Source: a beta proteobacterium AAP51 (GTDB taxonomy: Bacteria; Pseudomonadota; Gammaproteobacteria; Burkholderiales; Burkholderiaceae_C). From it: a DNA stretch of 39,482 nucleotides. The stretch lies in NCBI GenBank assembly GCA_001295905.1, contig LJHT01000030.1, positions 1 to 39,482 on the forward strand, read 5' to 3'. Shown in pieces: positions 10,105 to 18,730 of the stretch. Numbering within the stretch: the stretch's first letter is position 1; each line of letters opens with the position of its first letter. A program made the position numbers and the translations under genes. The notes under the pieces are model-generated. The model was not told the DNA's origin. It saw nothing but the letters and a program-made list of their open reading frames with translations, and did no database searches.

Positions 10105-11778
10105 ATGATCGACCGCGACATCCACCTGGCACGCGCCCTGCTCGTCGAAGGCAACCCGCTGCTGCGCAGCGTGGCCTCGGCGCAACTGCGCGACACCGGG
10201 GTGGGCCATGTCACGGCCATCAACCGGGTGAAAGATGCCCGCCTGCTGCTGGAGCGCGAGCACTTCGACATCGTGCTGTGCAACCGCGAGTTCGAGGACA
10301 GCGACTATTCCGGCCAGGACCTGCTGGACGAGCTGCGGCGCGAAAAGCTGCTGCCCCACAGCACGGTGTTCCTGATGGTCACCTCGCAGGCCAGCTACCA
10401 CCAGGTGGTGGAGGCTGCCGAGTCGGCGCTGGACGGCTTCCTGCTGCGCCCCTACACCGCCGCCACGCTGGGCAGCAAGCTGCTGGAGGCACGCAACCGC
10501 AAGCGCGAACTCGGCGCGGTGCTGCGCGCGCTGGACGCTGGTGAATCGCAGGTGGCGCTGGTGCATGCCGTGAAGCGCTTCCAGGAACAGCAGCCCTACT
10601 GGGCTTACTGCGGACGCCTGGCCGCCGAGCTGATGATGACGATGCAGCGGCCTGACGACGCGCAGAAGCTCTTCGAGCACCTGGTGAAGGCCAAGCCCAC
10701 CGCCACCTGGGCGCACCTGGGCGTGGCGCGCGCGCAGGCCGCGCTGGGCGACAACCCGGCCGCGCGGCGCACGGTGCAGGCTGCGCTGGCGCAAGACCCG
10801 AACTCCGCCGACGCGCACGACCTGATGGGCCGGCTGTGGGTGGAACAGTGCGACTTCGAAGCCGCGCTGAACGAGTACCGCAGTGCTGCCAACCTCACAC
10901 CCGGTTGCCTGCTGCGCAACCAGCACGCCGGCGCCCTGGCCTTCTACCAGGGGCAGGCCGACGATGCGCTGAAGTTCCTGGAACGCACCCTGGGCATGGG
11001 CGCGCAGAGCAAGCTCTTCGACCCCTTGAGCCTGCTGCTGATCGCCATGCTGCGCTTCGACCGCAATGACGCAACGCAGGTGGCCGCCATGCGGGAACAG
11101 CTGCGCCGCCACCTGGGGCGACAGCCTGATTCACTGCGGCTGGCGCGTTTCCTGAAGGCGGCCGATGTACTGGCGGCGCTGCTGACGCCCCAGCCAGAGA
11201 GCGCGCTGCCGCTGCTGCGCGAAGGCCTGGACACCGTGGGCCATGACGACTTCGACCTCGAAGCCGCCAACATCGCGCTGTCGCTGTGGGAGCGTGTGCC
11301 TGCGCAGCTGCGGCCCGCTGCCGACCACGAGGCGCTGCTGGAGCGCGTGGCCTTGCGTTTCTGCACCAGCAAGGCCGTGGGTGAAGTGCTGTGTGCGGCG
11401 GCACGCCGGGCCGAAGAGGCCGTGGCCGTCATCCGCCGCTGCCAGGCCCGGTTGCTGGCCACTTCGGAAAAGGCGATGGAGCTGGCCCTGAAAGGCGAGC
11501 CGGCGCAAGCCGTGCAGCTGCTGCTGGAAGAAGGCGAAAAGACACTCAATGCCAAGCAGCTGGAGATGGCCACGCTGCTGGCACGCAAACATGCGGCAGC
11601 CGTGCCAGACGCCGAGACCCTGGCCGCCCGCGCCACGGCCCTCGTGCGCCGCACGGTGCAGGCAGGCGGGCACATCGCCGGTATTCAGCGTTCGGGCCGT
11701 TCACCCGGCGGCCTGCAGTTGCGCGGCCAGGCCCAGCCCGTGCCCGAAGCGCCCTTGAGCCACGACCTGCCGGCCTAG
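10105..11778 (+). CDS. Pseudo-receiver domain protein with TPR repeats
   Basis: A 557-residue soluble protein. Residues 8-130 fold like a response-regulator receiver, but the key positions are altered: the acidic pair is replaced by E15-G16-N17, the phosphoacceptor position is N60 (VLCNREFED) and the conserved Lys is R115 (LLRPYTA), while the switch Thr (T93) remains. I infer that it cannot be phosphorylated normally. From about 140 onward it is all-helical with TPR-type repeats (AHLGVARAQAALGDNPAA, AHDLMGRLWVEQCDFEAALNEY). Such receiver-TPR proteins occur in related bacteria, with no function that I know. It starts 26 bases after dnaJ and its stop overlaps the convergent radical SAM gene by four bases. 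Confidence 0.8.
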   Translation: MIDRDIHLARALLVEGNPLLRSVASAQLRDTGVGHVTAINRVKDARLLLEREHFDIVLCNREFEDSDYSGQDLLDELRREKLLPHSTVFLMVTSQASYHQVVEAAESALDGFLLRPYTAATLGSKLLEARNRKRELGAVLRALDAGESQVALVHAVKRFQEQQPYWAYCGRLAAELMMTMQRPDDAQKLFEHLVKAKPTATWAHLGVARAQAALGDNPAARRTVQAALAQDPNSADAHDLMGRLWVEQCDFEAALNEYRSAANLTPGCLLRNQHAGALAFYQGQADDALKFLERTLGMGAQSKLFDPLSLLLIAMLRFDRNDATQVAAMREQLRRHLGRQPDSLRLARFLKAADVLAALLTPQPESALPLLREGLDTVGHDDFDLEAANIALSLWERVPAQLRPAADHEALLERVALRFCTSKAVGEVLCAAARRAEEAVAVIRRCQARLLATSEKAMELALKGEPAQAVQLLLEEGEKTLNAKQLEMATLLARKHAAAVPDAETLAARATALVRRTVQAGGHIAGIQRSGRSPGGLQLRGQAQPVPEAPLSHDLPA

Positions 11779-12908
11779 AAGAGCTGCCCCTGCCCAGCCC
11801 AGGCCGAAGGGCGGCGAAAGCACGTGACGTCCAGTTCCACCCGGCGGCGGCTCAGGCCCAGGCGCTGGCAGGCCTTGTGCACGCGCTGTCGCAGCAGTTC
11901 GGCCCACAGGCCCTGCCCGGTCATGCGGGTGCCGAAGCGGCTGTCGTTGTCTTTCCCGCCGCGCATCTCGCGCACGCGCGCCATGATGCGCGCCGCGCGT
12001 TCCGGCACGTGCTGCTCCAGCCATTGCTGGAACAGCGGGTTCACCTCCCAAGGCAGGCGCAGCACGATGCTGAAGGCCGAGCTCGCGCCGGCCGCACGCG
12101 CAGCTTCGAGAATGCGCTCGATCTCGGGCTCGTTCAGGAAGGGAATCACCGGCGAGACACTCACCCCCACCGGAATGCCGGCCCGCGCCAGGGTTTCGAT
12201 GGTGCGCAGCCGCCGCTGCGGCGAGGCGGCGCGCGGCTCCAGCTTGCGGGCCAGCGCAGGTTCCAGCGTCGTCAGCGAAACGTACACCGCCGCCAAGCCC
12301 TGCGCCGCCATCGGCGCGATGAGGTCGACATCACGCTCGACCAGGCTGCTCTTGGTGATGATGGAAAACGGGTGCCGCGTTTCCGCCAGCACCTCGATGA
12401 CGGAACGCGTGATGCGCAGCCGCCGCTCGGCCGGCTGGTAGGCGTCGGTCACGGAGCCGATGTTCAGCTGGCCCGGCGTGTAGCTGCGCGCAGCCAGCGC
12501 CTCGCGCAGGCGCTCGGCAGCGTTCACCTTGGCGATGATGCGTGTTTCGAAGTCCAGGCCCGGCGACAGGTTCAGGTAGCTGTGGCTGGGCCGCGCGTAG
12601 CAGTAGATGCAGCCGTGTTCACAGCCGCGGTAGGGGTTGATGGAGAGGTCGAAGCCGATGTCGGGAGAGTCGTTGCCCGACAGGATGCCGCGCACGTTTT
12701 CTTCGATCACCTGCGTGGCGGGCGCCAGCTGTTCGGCCCGCGCCGCCTGCTCCAGCGTGCCCCAGCCGTCGTCGAAATCGGCGCGGGTTTCGCTGCTGAA
12801 ACGGTGCTCCAGTGCCCAGGCCGTGCCCCGGCCTTTCTGGGCGGCTGCGGCGGCCTGGCGGGGCACGAACACCAGGGTGGCGGCGGGTGGGGTGTGGGCG
12901 GTGGGCAT
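11775..12908 (-). CDS. PA0069-type radical SAM protein (SplB-related)
   Basis: A 377-residue radical SAM enzyme with the CX3CX2C iron-sulfur motif at C96, C100 and C103 (GCEHGCIYC), preceded by NPYRGC as in the spore photoproduct lyase-like/PA0069 group. GRGT near 26-29 is typical of that group, supporting the ATG at 12908. The reaction is unknown; DNA-lesion repair is suggested by the SplB relationship and by a LexA box at the start codon. No ribosome site is visible before the ATG, so the mRNA may be leaderless. It lies 120 bases downstream of dnaB in the same direction, with an 82-bp repeat between. Its stop codon overlaps the convergent TPR gene (CTAG). Confidence 0.85.
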   Translation of the reverse strand: MPTAHTPPAATLVFVPRQAAAAAQKGRGTAWALEHRFSSETRADFDDGWGTLEQAARAEQLAPATQVIEENVRGILSGNDSPDIGFDLSINPYRGCEHGCIYCYARPSHSYLNLSPGLDFETRIIAKVNAAERLREALAARSYTPGQLNIGSVTDAYQPAERRLRITRSVIEVLAETRHPFSIITKSSLVERDVDLIAPMAAQGLAAVYVSLTTLEPALARKLEPRAASPQRRLRTIETLARAGIPVGVSVSPVIPFLNEPEIERILEAARAAGASSAFSIVLRLPWEVNPLFQQWLEQHVPERAARIMARVREMRGGKDNDSRFGTRMTGQGLWAELLRQRVHKACQRLGLSRRRVELDVTCFRRPSAWAGQGQLF

Positions 12909-12927
12909 ACTGTTAATCTATACAGTA
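12908..12927 (-). promoter_or_regulatory. LexA (SOS) box at the radical SAM gene
   Basis: The sequence has perfect CTGT-N8-ACAG arms and extends to TACTGT...ACAGTA, with an AT-rich centre, matching the gammaproteobacterial LexA consensus almost throughout. The last A of the box is the A of the ATG of the radical SAM gene. A TATAGA inside the box (minus strand) could be the -10 element, with TTGCAG about 15 bases further upstream as a weak -35. Confidence 0.85.
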
Positions 12928-12950
12928 TCGCCCGCGCCTGCAAGCATGAA

Positions 12951-13032
12951 GAGCTCAGCCGCACGGCGTGAAATCGCCGTGCGGCCTTCGCCAGCCGTGC
13001 AAGGCCTTCCGGCCTCGCACGCGCGGGCTCAG
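12951..13032 (-). repeat. 82-bp two-hairpin intergenic element, copy 2
   Basis: This is the second copy of the element at 6107-6188, inverted, with seven substitutions and no gaps. On the minus strand it starts at CTGAGCCCGC, whose TGA is the dnaB stop codon. Hairpin 2 (12959-12984) is here a perfect 10-bp stem around ATTTCA. Hairpin 1 (12999-13018) has one G-U pair. It ends 23 bases before the LexA box. Confidence 0.9.
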
Positions 13033-14441
13033 TATTCGTCGCCGCCCGTGCTGCCTGGCGCCAGGTTCTCGAAGCGTGTCAGCGGCTTCAGGAAGGCCAG
13101 CTTCACCGTGCCCACCGGGCCGTTGCGCTGCTTGCCGATGATGATCTCGGTGACGCCCGGCTCCTTGCTGTTTTCCTTGTTGTAGTAGTCGTCGCGGTAG
13201 ATGAACATGATGATGTCGGCATCTTGTTCGATGGCGCCCGATTCGCGCAGGTCACTCATCATCGGCCGCTTGTCGGTGCGCGTTTCCACGCTGCGGTTCA
13301 GCTGCGACAGCGCAATCACCGGGCACTGCAGTTCCTTGGCCAGCGCCTTCAGCCCGCGGCTGATCTCGCCGATTTCGGTGGCGCGGTTCTCGTCACTGCC
13401 GCTGCTGCCGCTCATCAGCTGCAGGTAGTCGATGACGATCAGGCCCAGCGTGCCGAACTGGCGCGCCATGCGCCGGGCGCGGGCGCGCAGTTCGCTGCTG
13501 GTGAGGCCGGCGGTTTCGTCGATGTAGAGCTGCACCTGGCCCAGCCGCTCGACCGCGTCGGTCAGCCTTTCCCACTCGCCGCCATCCAGGCGGCCCGTGC
13601 GCAGGTTCTGCTGGTTGATGCGGCCCAGGCTGCCCACCACGCGCAGCGCCAGCTGCGCCGCACCCATTTCCATCGAGAACACCAGCACCGGCAGGCCTTC
13701 CTGCACCGCCACGTGCTCGGCGATGTTCAGCGCGAAGGCGGTCTTGCCCATCGAGGGGCGGGCGGCCAGCACGATGAGGTCGCCCTTCTGCAGGCCGGCG
13801 GTCATGCGGTCGAGGTCGTAGAAGCCGGTGCGCACGCCGGTCACTTCCTCGGCGCCGTTGTCGTGCAGTTCCTGCACGCGGTCGATGAGGTCGACCACCA
13901 GCTTGTTGATGCCCTGGAAGCCCTGCTTCTGGCGCGAGCCTTCTTCGCCGATCTTGAAGATCTTGCTCTCGGCTTCGTCCAGCACGGTGCTGACCTGCCG
14001 CCCCTGCGGGTTGAAGGCGTTGGTGGCGATCTCGTCGCTGGCCGCGATCAGTTTGCGCAGGATGCTGCGCTCGCGAACGATCTCGGCGTAGCGCCGCATG
14101 TTGGCCGCGCTGGGCACGCTCTGCGCCAGCGCATTCAGGTAGGCCAGGCCGCCCACGTCTTGCGCCTTGCCCAGGCTCTGCAGCTGCTCGAACACGGTGA
14201 TCACGTCGGCCGGCTTGCTTTGCGACACCAGCGCCCCGATGGCCGCATAGATGAGCCGGTGCTCGTGGCGGTAGAAGTCGCTGTCGGTCAGCAGGTCGCC
14301 GGCGCGGTCCCAGGCCAGGTTGTCCAGCAACAGGCCGCCCAGCACGCTTTGTTCGGCTTCCACCGAATGGGGCGGCACGCGCAGGCGCGCCACTTCCTCG
14401 TCGCGGGGCAAGGCATCACGGGCACCGATCAAAGCTGACAT
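13029..14441 (-). CDS. dnaB: Replicative DNA helicase DnaB
   Basis: DnaB is the hexameric 5'-3' helicase of the replication fork. It is 470 residues. The N-terminal primase-interacting domain carries VPPHSVEAEQSVLGGLLLD. The RecA-like domain has Walker A ARPSMGKTAFAL (Lys about 233), Walker B LIVIDYLQLM, and SQLNRSVE with RPMMSDLRESGAIEQDAD, all conserved. No intein is present. It follows rplI after a terminator and begins at ATG 14441. Its stop codon lies inside an 82-bp repeat. The upstream gap has two near-matches to DnaA boxes, one mismatch each. Confidence 0.98.
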   Translation of the reverse strand: MSALIGARDALPRDEEVARLRVPPHSVEAEQSVLGGLLLDNLAWDRAGDLLTDSDFYRHEHRLIYAAIGALVSQSKPADVITVFEQLQSLGKAQDVGGLAYLNALAQSVPSAANMRRYAEIVRERSILRKLIAASDEIATNAFNPQGRQVSTVLDEAESKIFKIGEEGSRQKQGFQGINKLVVDLIDRVQELHDNGAEEVTGVRTGFYDLDRMTAGLQKGDLIVLAARPSMGKTAFALNIAEHVAVQEGLPVLVFSMEMGAAQLALRVVGSLGRINQQNLRTGRLDGGEWERLTDAVERLGQVQLYIDETAGLTSSELRARARRMARQFGTLGLIVIDYLQLMSGSSGSDENRATEIGEISRGLKALAKELQCPVIALSQLNRSVETRTDKRPMMSDLRESGAIEQDADIIMFIYRDDYYNKENSKEPGVTEIIIGKQRNGPVGTVKLAFLKPLTRFENLAPGSTGGDEY

Positions 14442-14529
14442 CTTGATGAAGGCAAGGCTGTGGACAAGGCTGTGGAAGAAGCGGGGGCGGCGCTGTATGC
14501 AGTGTGCACAAAGTGCGGCCCTGAAATGC

Positions 14530-14553
14530 AGAAGGCCGGCAGAGCCGGCCTTC
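14530..14553 (-). terminator. Rho-independent-like terminator after rplI
   Basis: A strong hairpin (GAAGGCCGGC / GCCGGCCTTC with a three-base loop) lies about 27 bases downstream of the rplI stop on the minus strand. It is followed by TGCATTTC, a weak T-rich tail. It separates the ribosomal-protein operon from dnaB. Confidence 0.75.
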
Positions 14554-14580
14554 CGAAGACTGCGTGCAGCTTACGCTGGA

Positions 14581-15033
14581 TCAGTCGGCTTGCGCAACCA
14601 CGTGCACGGTGATCTCGACCACCACGTCGCCGTGCGGCGCCACCGAAACCGGGTGCTCGCCCACGGTCTTCAGCGGGCCGTTGGGCATGCGCACCTGCGC
14701 CTTGGCGATGGCCGTGCCGGCCTTCGTCAGCGCTTCGGCGATGTCGGCGTTGGTGACGCTGCCGAACAGTCGGCCGTCGACGCCGGCCTTCTGCGCGATG
14801 CGCACGGTCTTGCCGGTGAGGGCTTCGCCCACGGCCTGGGCGGCCGCCAGCTTGGCCGCAGCGGCCTTTTCCAGTTCGGCGCGGCGGCCTTCGAATTCCT
14901 TGATGGCCGCTTCGGTGGCACGGCGTGCCAGCTTCTGCGGAATCAGGAAGTTGCGGGCATAGCCCTGCTTGACCTTGACGACGTCGCCCAGGTTGCCGAG
15001 CTTGGCCACCTTATCGAGAAGAATGATTTGCAT
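14581..15033 (-). CDS. rplI: 50S ribosomal protein L9
   Basis: L9 binds 23S rRNA near the L1 stalk and helps keep reading frame. It is 150 residues. The N-terminal domain has [32 protein letters not shown], here cited only as the family pattern LGNLGDVV...GYARNFLIP; then the long linker helix and the C-terminal domain with [16 protein letters not shown]. It follows rpsR by 11 bases with a GAGGAG ribosome site and ends the rpsF-priB-rpsR-rplI operon. Confidence 0.98.
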   Translation of the reverse strand: MQIILLDKVAKLGNLGDVVKVKQGYARNFLIPQKLARRATEAAIKEFEGRRAELEKAAAAKLAAAQAVGEALTGKTVRIAQKAGVDGRLFGSVTNADIAEALTKAGTAIAKAQVRMPNGPLKTVGEHPVSVAPHGDVVVEITVHVVAQAD

Positions 15034-15044
15034 GGGGTGGCTCC

Positions 15045-15335
15045 TCAGACCTTGTGCTGGTCAGAGTAAGGCAGCATCGCCAGGTAGCGCGCGCGCTTGA
15101 TGGCGGTGGTGAGTTGGCGCTGGTAGAAAGCGCGCGTGCCGGTCAGGCGGGCCGGCGTGATCTTGCCGTTCTCGCCGATGAAATCGCGCAGCACGTCGAT
15201 TTCCTTGTAGTCGATCTCCTCGACCTTGGCGACGGTGAAGCGGCAGAAACGCTTGCGGCGGAACAGCAGCGACTGGTTGTTGCGCTTGGGGCGCTTGTCC
15301 TTGGAAAAACGACCTTTACCACGTGGCGGGGGCAT
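15045..15335 (-). CDS. rpsR: 30S ribosomal protein S18
   Basis: S18 sits on the 30S platform with S6. It is 96 residues, with a basic start ([16 protein letters not shown]), the [10 protein letters not shown] block, the core [19 protein letters not shown] and [20 protein letters not shown], and a short tail. It begins two bases after the priB stop, so the two are translationally coupled. Confidence 0.98.
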   Translation of the reverse strand: MPPPRGKGRFSKDKRPKRNNQSLLFRRKRFCRFTVAKVEEIDYKEIDVLRDFIGENGKITPARLTGTRAFYQRQLTTAIKRARYLAMLPYSDQHKV

Positions 15336-15337
15336 AG

Positions 15338-15673
15338 TCAGCTCCTACTTGAATTCTGTTGAACGGGTTCCGGGGCGCCTGCATCGACAGGCTCGACCGA
15401 GGTGATGTGAAACAGCAGACCGCGTCCGTTGCGTGCGCTGGTGATGAAGCCGGCGTAGAGCCCTGCACTTCCCAACTCAGCCTTCAGCAGACCTTGTGTC
15501 ACCGCCCCGATGGCCACCGCGCGCATCTCCATCGAGACCTTGCGGGGCTGGCCGTCTTCCATCAGCTGCGATTCGTGCTTCAAGCCCAGATCGAGCGCCG
15601 GAAGGCCGGCCGGGGTGTAACGCAGGGCCGCCCGCTCCACCAGCGTGGCTGTCAGCAGCAACCTGTTCACCAC
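15338..15673 (-). CDS. priB: Primosomal replication protein N (PriB)
   Basis: PriB is a single-stranded-DNA-binding OB-fold protein that helps PriA reload DnaB at stalled forks. It is about 111 residues, with [22 protein letters not shown] and [20 protein letters not shown], typical of the betaproteobacterial form. The start is GTG at 15673 (or the adjacent GTG at 15670). Its location between rpsF and rpsR is the conserved one. Confidence 0.93.
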   Translation of the reverse strand: MVNRLLLTATLVERAALRYTPAGLPALDLGLKHESQLMEDGQPRKVSMEMRAVAIGAVTQGLLKAELGSAGLYAGFITSARNGRGLLFHITSVEPVDAGAPEPVQQNSSRS

Positions 15674-15716
15674 AGGCCACGCCCTTCAGCCGGCCGGCGG
15701 CAGACGCCGCGCACTG

Positions 15717-16079
15717 TCAGGCCGAAGCCTCCTGGCGTTCCTTGCGGGCTTCTTCGCGCTCCACCGCCTTCATCATGATGGACGGGGCGGTTTCGGCCTT
15801 CGCCTTGCCCACGGTCATGTGACGCAGCACGGCGTCGTTGAAGCGGAAGCCGGTCTCGAGCTCGGTCAGCGTTTCGATGCCGCACTCGATGTTCAGGCAC
15901 AGGTAGTGCGCCTTCACCAGTTTCTGGATCATGTAGGCCAGCTGGCGCCGACCCCAGTCTTCCACGCGGTGCACCTTGCCACCGCCAGAGGTGACCAGGG
16001 TCTTGTAGCGTTCCAGCATGGCCGGAACCTGTTCGCTTTGATCCGGGTGGATCAGCAGAACGATCTCGTAGTGACGCAT
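15717..16079 (-). CDS. rpsF: 30S ribosomal protein S6
   Basis: S6 pairs with S18 on the 30S subunit. It is 120 residues starting [18 protein letters not shown], with the [14 protein letters not shown] block and the [11 protein letters not shown] segment, and a charged C-terminal tail ([11 protein letters not shown]). The ATG at 16079 has an AAGGAG site at correct spacing; the frame is open for another 39 codons upstream but that part shows no similarity and lacks a ribosome site. It is the first gene of the operon. Confidence 0.97.
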   Translation of the reverse strand: MRHYEIVLLIHPDQSEQVPAMLERYKTLVTSGGGKVHRVEDWGRRQLAYMIQKLVKAHYLCLNIECGIETLTELETGFRFNDAVLRHMTVGKAKAETAPSIMMKAVEREEARKERQEASA

Positions 16080-16110
16080 GAATACTCCTTGTGGATTCCG
16101 GCCTAAGGCG

Positions 16111-16132
16111 CAGGTTCTCTGCAGGTTCTCTG
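16111..16132 (-). repeat. 11-bp perfect tandem repeat in the rpsF leader
   Basis: CAGGTTCTCTG occurs twice in immediate succession (plus strand), about 30-50 bases before the rpsF start. It could be a recent slippage duplication in the S6/S18 leader or a paired protein-binding site. Confidence 0.7.
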
Positions 16133-16207
16133 CCAGGGCTGGGGGTGGAAGCTGCCCCGATGCGTCAACATGACGGGTGCAGCAAGGAAAGCCCACGAGT
16201 GTAGCAC

Positions 16208-16224
16208 CAGGCCCACCGGGCCTG
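16208..16224 (-). terminator. Short hairpin after the symporter gene
   Basis: A 7-bp stem with a three-base loop (CAGGCCC ACC GGGCCTG) starts a few bases after the symporter stop codon at 16231. It has no U-run. On the minus strand TACACT follows just downstream (16198-16203) and may be the -10 box of rpsF. Confidence 0.45.
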
Positions 16225-16230
16225 CCAGCT

Positions 16231-18339
16231 TCACTGAGCTTGGCGTTCCTCGGGGCCCGGGAAGCGCATGCGGTCCACCAGCGCCAACTGCTGCGCCGTG
16301 GGGCCGCGGGTCAGGCGGCTGACGACCAGCATCACCAGCAGCCCGGCCGGCACCCCGAAGACGCCGGCCGCGATGGGCTCCACGCCGAACCAGGCGCTCT
16401 CGGCCAGCGGGCGTTCGATGCCGAAGGCCCGGCGCAGCAGCGGCAGGTTGTGCACCATGTACCAGACCGTGACGCCCAGGCCGGTGAGCATGCCGGCCAC
16501 CACGCCTGCATGGTTGGCCCGGCGCCAGAAGATGCCCAGCACCAGCGCCGGGAAAAAAGCCGCCGCCGCCAACGAAAACGCGGCCGAGACGAACTGCAGG
16601 ATGTCGGTGATCTTCAGCGCCGCGATGAGCGCGGCCGCGAAGGCCACCGCCATCACCAGCACCTTCGAGGCGATGACACGCCGCGCCGAACTGGCGCGCG
16701 GGTGCAGGCTGCGGAAGTAGACGTCGTGCGACAGCGCGTTGGCGATGGTCAGCAGCAGGCCGTCGGCCGTGCTCAGGGCCGCGGCCAGACCGCCGGCCGC
16801 CACTAGGCAGGTCACCCAGTACGGCAGCCCGCCGATCTCCGGCGCGGCCAGCACGATGATGTCGCCGGACAGGCGCAGTTCGCCCAGCTGCAGGAGACCG
16901 TCACCGTTGATGTCGCGCACCGAGACCAGGTTGGGGTCCAGCCGCGTCCAGCGGTTCACCCACTGCGGCAGGTGGTCGATGGGCAGGCCGACCACGTTGT
17001 GCAGCACTTCGAACTTCACCAATACCGCGAGCACGGGCGCGCTGATGTACAGCAGCACGATGAAGAGCAGCGTCCAGCCGACCGAGCGCCGCGCCTGCGA
17101 GGCCGAGGGTGTGGTGTAGAAGCGCGTCAGCACATGCGGCAAGGCGGCCGTGCCCATCATCAGGCAGAGCATCAACGCTATGAAATCAATGCGGGCGTTG
17201 TCGTAGCGGGCCTGGGCCTGGGCATCGCCCGCGGGGTCGCCAGCGGCGAAGGCCAGGGTCTGCGGCGGCATGCCGCCCAAGGGCCGGGCCCCGGCCAGCG
17301 CGGCGTCGCGTTCGCGCTCGTACAGGGCCCGGGCCTGGGCTTCGGTGCGCGGGCGCTGGGCGAACTCGCGCTCGGCACGCTGGATGCGCGCCAGGGGTGC
17401 GTTCTCGGCGCGCAGCTGCGCGATGTGCTGCCTTTGCGCGGCCTCGTCCTGCGCCATCGCGGCAGGCACGTCCTTCAGCTTGGCCTCGGCCACCGCCGCG
17501 CGCTGGCGCAGGCGTTCGATGACATCGCGCTCCACGGGGTCGGCCACCAGCGCGGCTTCGCGCGCGGCCACCTGCTGGAGCTGCTGGCTGTAGCTCATGA
17601 GCGGCATCACGCTGCCGGTCTGCTTCACCGACAGCCACACCAGCGGCACGAGGTAGGCCACGATGAGCACCAAGTACTGCGCCACCTGCGTCCAGGTGAC
17701 GGCCCGCATGCCGCCCAGGAAGCTGCACACCAGCACGCCGCCCAGCCCCACGAAGATGCCCAGCTCGAAACCGAAGCCGGTGAGGTGCGAGGTGATGAGC
17801 CCCACACCGTAGATCTGCACCACCAGGTAAACGAAAGACACCGCCACCGTGGCCATCGCACCTATCAGGCGTGGCAGGCTGCCGCCGTAGCGGGCGTCCA
17901 GGAAGTCGGGCACGGTGTACTGGCCGAAACGGCGCAGGTAGGGCGCCAGCAGCACCGCCACCAGCACGTAACCGCCCGTCCAGCCCAGGATGTAGGCCAG
18001 CCCGGCCTGGCCCTGCAGGTACAGCACACCGGCCGTGCCCAGGAAGGAAGCGGCCGACATCCAGTCGGCCGCCGTGGCCAGGCCATTGAACAGCGCCGGC
18101 ACGCGGCGGCCGGCGACGAAGTACTCGGCCTCGCTGGAAGTGCGGCAGATGAAGCCGATGCCAGCATAGGCCGCCACGGTCAGCACCAGGAAGCTGGCGC
18201 CCAGCCAGCTGCGCGGCGCGCCGGCCTTCTCGGCCGCGGCCATCAGCGCCATCAGCGCAAAGAAGCCCAGCATGAACAGCGCATAGCGCAGCAGCAGCAC
18301 GCGTGTGAACCGGCGTGCAGCCAGATCGGCGGGGCCCAT
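16231..18339 (-). CDS. Sodium:solute symporter, VC_2705/ActP-like, large subunit
   Basis: A 702-residue inner-membrane transporter of the solute:sodium symporter family, most like the acetate-permease-related group that pairs with a DUF4212 protein. Family motifs include [14 protein letters not shown] and, later, [24 protein letters not shown]. Many hydrophobic helices are visible. Between about 247 and 383 there is a charged, Ala/Glu/Arg-rich, coiled-coil-like insert in a loop after the seventh or so helix. An EF-hand-like motif [12 protein letters not shown] starts at D476. Substrate is not determined; a small carboxylate is plausible. The start at ATG 18339 lies nine bases after the DUF4212 gene. 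Confidence 0.88.
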   Translation of the reverse strand: MGPADLAARRFTRVLLLRYALFMLGFFALMALMAAAEKAGAPRSWLGASFLVLTVAAYAGIGFICRTSSEAEYFVAGRRVPALFNGLATAADWMSAASFLGTAGVLYLQGQAGLAYILGWTGGYVLVAVLLAPYLRRFGQYTVPDFLDARYGGSLPRLIGAMATVAVSFVYLVVQIYGVGLITSHLTGFGFELGIFVGLGGVLVCSFLGGMRAVTWTQVAQYLVLIVAYLVPLVWLSVKQTGSVMPLMSYSQQLQQVAAREAALVADPVERDVIERLRQRAAVAEAKLKDVPAAMAQDEAAQRQHIAQLRAENAPLARIQRAEREFAQRPRTEAQARALYERERDAALAGARPLGGMPPQTLAFAAGDPAGDAQAQARYDNARIDFIALMLCLMMGTAALPHVLTRFYTTPSASQARRSVGWTLLFIVLLYISAPVLAVLVKFEVLHNVVGLPIDHLPQWVNRWTRLDPNLVSVRDINGDGLLQLGELRLSGDIIVLAAPEIGGLPYWVTCLVAAGGLAAALSTADGLLLTIANALSHDVYFRSLHPRASSARRVIASKVLVMAVAFAAALIAALKITDILQFVSAAFSLAAAAFFPALVLGIFWRRANHAGVVAGMLTGLGVTVWYMVHNLPLLRRAFGIERPLAESAWFGVEPIAAGVFGVPAGLLVMLVVSRLTRGPTAQQLALVDRMRFPGPEERQAQ

Positions 18340-18348
18340 GCTGGCGCT

Positions 18349-18642
18349 TCAGCCCTGCTCGGGCACGGTGGCTGGGCCTCCGGGCGCGGCGGCCGTCCGG
18401 GCCAGCAGGCTGGCTTCCAGGCGATCCATCACGCCCACATACAAGGCGATGAGTGCGATGTAGACCAGCAGCGCACCTTCCGACGCCAGCCAGTAGCCGA
18501 GCGGAAAGCCGAGGAAGCTGTAGCGGTCGAGTTCGCGCGCGAACCAGGGCACGGCCAGGGTGACCAGCAGCCATACCCCCAGCAGGCCCAGCGTGCAGCG
18601 CCGGGTCTTCAGCCAGAAGGTGTAGCGGGCCTGTTCATGCAT
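18349..18642 (-). CDS. DUF4212 small symporter subunit
   Basis: A 97-residue protein with two hydrophobic helices (about 16-34 and 50-70), beginning HEQARYTFWLKTRR. It matches the DUF4212 family, the small partner encoded just before VC_2705-type symporters. Nine bases separate it from the large subunit. No promoter is obvious in the 88-base gap to the zinc operon end. Confidence 0.85.
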   Translation of the reverse strand: MHEQARYTFWLKTRRCTLGLLGVWLLVTLAVPWFARELDRYSFLGFPLGYWLASEGALLVYIALIALYVGVMDRLEASLLARTAAAPGGPATVPEQG

Positions 18643-18730
18643 GCGCGGATTCTGGCCCAGGCCGCCCCGCGACTGGCCCTGGGGCCTGCCCGGGGGACAG
18701 CCTGGCCGGCGGTGATGCCGGCAGCGCGCT

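Noticed and set aside
14459..14511. DnaA-box-like TGTGGACAA and TGTGCACAA upstream of dnaB
   Set aside because: Each has a mismatch to the relaxed consensus, and there is no AT-rich unwinding region, so an origin or DnaA control is not supported.
16080..16196. 39-codon N-terminal extension of rpsF
   Set aside because: It has no family similarity, crosses the tandem repeat and leader, and the AAGGAG site fixes the start at 16079.
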